Source: Gemmatimonadota bacterium (GTDB lineage: Bacteria > Gemmatimonadota > Gemmatimonadetes > Longimicrobiales > Gaopeijiaceae). Taken from it: a DNA stretch of 64,000 nucleotides. The DNA lies in contig JAUIEJ010000011.1 of NCBI GenBank assembly GCA_030428885.1, positions 185,279-249,278 of the forward strand, read 5' to 3'. The notes beneath the pieces were generated by a model. That model ran no database searches and was not told where the DNA came from. It saw nothing but the letters and a program-made list of their open reading frames with translations. The position numbers were made by a program, and so were the translations under genes. Positions 63,043 to 64,000 of this stretch are shown here, piece after piece (the first letter of the stretch is position 1; every line of letters begins with the position of its first letter).

Positions 63043-64000
63043 CTAGCAGCCGATCCGCTGCGTGCTCACCACGAAGTTGTCCAGGGTACGGGCCTGGGCC
63101 TGGGGCGACCCGCTGTTCCAGTAGTTCTCGAGATAGACGGCGTTGAGGCCGTAGGCCGAGAAGGCGCCGAGCCAGTTGAGTCCCGTGCGCTGGGCCTCCA
63201 GGGCGTCGTCGATCCAGAGCTCGAACACGCCGTCGGCCTGCCCCGCGGCGTTGAGGCGCACGTGGGCCTCCACGCAGTACCACACCCCCACGTGGGCAGC
63301 GTCGAAGAGGGGCGTAGCGGAGGTGTCACCCCCGAGCCACGTCATGTTGGCGAAATCGTTGTACTGGGTCGTGACCAGATTCCCGGCCTCGTCGGTGCCC
63401 CGCACCGGATCCAGGAAGAGGTGGTTCTCACCCGGCCCCCCGGACCAGACGTGGGCGATCATGGCCTGAGCCCAGGTCGAGGGGGAGGCGAAGATGAAGG
63501 CCCGGGACAACTTCTCGCCGCCGCCCCCGGTCCAGCCCGCGTCGTTCTTCACGTAGACCCGCCAGTAGAGCTCCCGGTAGTCGGCGGTGCCGGCGTCGGC
63601 CGGCGCCATGTACGACTGGGGCGTGCGGCCCACGGCCAGGTGGAGCGATCCGGCCCCCACCTGCCCCGGCGAGAACTGGGCCCGCATCCCGGTGGAGCCG
63701 TCGGCGCCGGCCCCGGCGGTACGCTGGAACGAGCCTCCGGCGTCGTCGAATTCGAAATACGACGACAGACGATTCTGATCGAAGTCGTCGCACCAGATCC
63801 ACCCGGGACCGGGGGACTGGCATTCGTCGGCGAGGCCCGATCCGCCCGGGACGGTGACGGTGACCGACGCCGTGCCGGCCACCCCCTCCACCGTGGCGGT
63901 GATGGTGGTGGATCCGCCGCCCACCCCCGTGACGGTGCCGCTGCCGTTCACGGTGGCCACCCCGGCCTGGGCGGTGCTCCAGGCCACGGTTCGGCCCGCG
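63043..64000 (-). CDS. secreted protein with Big_2 and polysaccharide-lyase-like (jelly-roll) domain, 5' end outside window
   Basis: At least 319 aa; the frame is open to the right edge. The visible start is a Big_2 domain (VAWSTAQAGVATVNGSGTVT, STTITATVEGVAGTASVTVT). After a Gly-rich linker comes a beta-sandwich domain: WIWCDDFDQNRLSSYFEFDD, YRELYWRVYVKNDAGWTGGG, FIFASPSTWAQAMIAHVWSG, VGVWYCVEAHVRLNAAGQAD, FELWIDDALEAQRTGLNWLG. This resembles concanavalin-like lyase or LamG folds, but catalytic residues are not identified. It lies downstream of nothing visible; a GGCGCC-CGCA-GGCGCC hairpin overlaps the stop. Confidence 0.75.
   Translation of the reverse strand, partial: AGRTVAWSTAQAGVATVNGSGTVTGVGGGSTTITATVEGVAGTASVTVTVPGGSGLADECQSPGPGWIWCDDFDQNRLSSYFEFDDAGGSFQRTAGAGADGSTGMRAQFSPGQVGAGSLHLAVGRTPQSYMAPADAGTADYRELYWRVYVKNDAGWTGGGGEKLSRAFIFASPSTWAQAMIAHVWSGGPGENHLFLDPVRGTDEAGNLVTTQYNDFANMTWLGGDTSATPLFDAAHVGVWYCVEAHVRLNAAGQADGVFELWIDDALEAQRTGLNWLGAFSAYGLNAVYLENYWNSGSPQAQARTLDNFVVSTQRIGC

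Overview
The window looks like a chromosomal segment of a very GC-rich Gram-negative bacterium. By eye G+C is about 70%, and GTG starts and 4-base stop/start overlaps (GTGA, ATGA) are common. A complete Kdo synthesis and Lpt export cluster shows an outer membrane with LPS. Two large ADOP-type ABC permeases, several lipoproteins with bacterial Ig-like (Big_2) domains, a PknB-type kinase with a PEGA domain and a propeller-containing histidine kinase together suggest Gemmatimonadota or a close relative. That placement is inference; no rRNA or tRNA gene lies in the window.

Layout. 1-9507: the end of a beta-helix protein, a DUF222/HNH protein, a small membrane protein, an ADOP permease, a DinB-GNAT fusion, a kelch-type lipoprotein and an unknown secreted protein. 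9814-13247: an unrecognised two-gene module read leftward, next to a BTAD regulator and a SIMPL-domain protein. 15350-20876: release factor 3, secreted proteins, a tandem pair of paralogous unknown genes and an OmpA-family protein. 20889-27776: a two-component system whose kinase is divergent from a PadR regulator-ADOP permease operon. 27788-30015: small envelope proteins and a thioredoxin-like protein. 30167-39439: kdsB-pyrG-kdsA-kdsC-kdsD-lptC-lptA-lptB-rpoN, an almost gap-free operon that makes CTP and CMP-Kdo and builds the LPS export bridge. 39569-42744: an outer-membrane barrel coupled to a lipoprotein with a haem-type CxxCH. 42767-45571: a membrane Ser/Thr kinase. 45687-52900: a six-gene surface-glycan operon. 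52901-53814: a gene-free island of nested repeats. 53815-64000: a TPR membrane protein, a Crp/Fnr regulator with an MFS exporter, gamma-glutamyltransferase, DUF423, sirtuin, a metalloprotease lipoprotein, a PLP dehydratase, dodecin and a truncated secreted protein.

The most unusual signal is non-coding. Four intergenic elements of about 165 bp (3185-3349, 9551-9717, 15112-15276, 29077-29239) share terminal inverted repeats of the type AACCCGTCACG...CGTGACGGGTT, two internal hairpin arms with an ATA loop at fixed positions (about +50 and +110), and a conserved CGCAGCT...CCCGTG core. One copy carries matching changes in both terminal repeats, which suggests that pairing is selected. I do not recognise the family. 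A second non-coding curiosity is the 0.9-kb island at 52901-53814, with a 208-bp tandem duplication, a 47/48-bp tandem array, four copies of a 20-mer and an isolated AT-rich PadR-like box.
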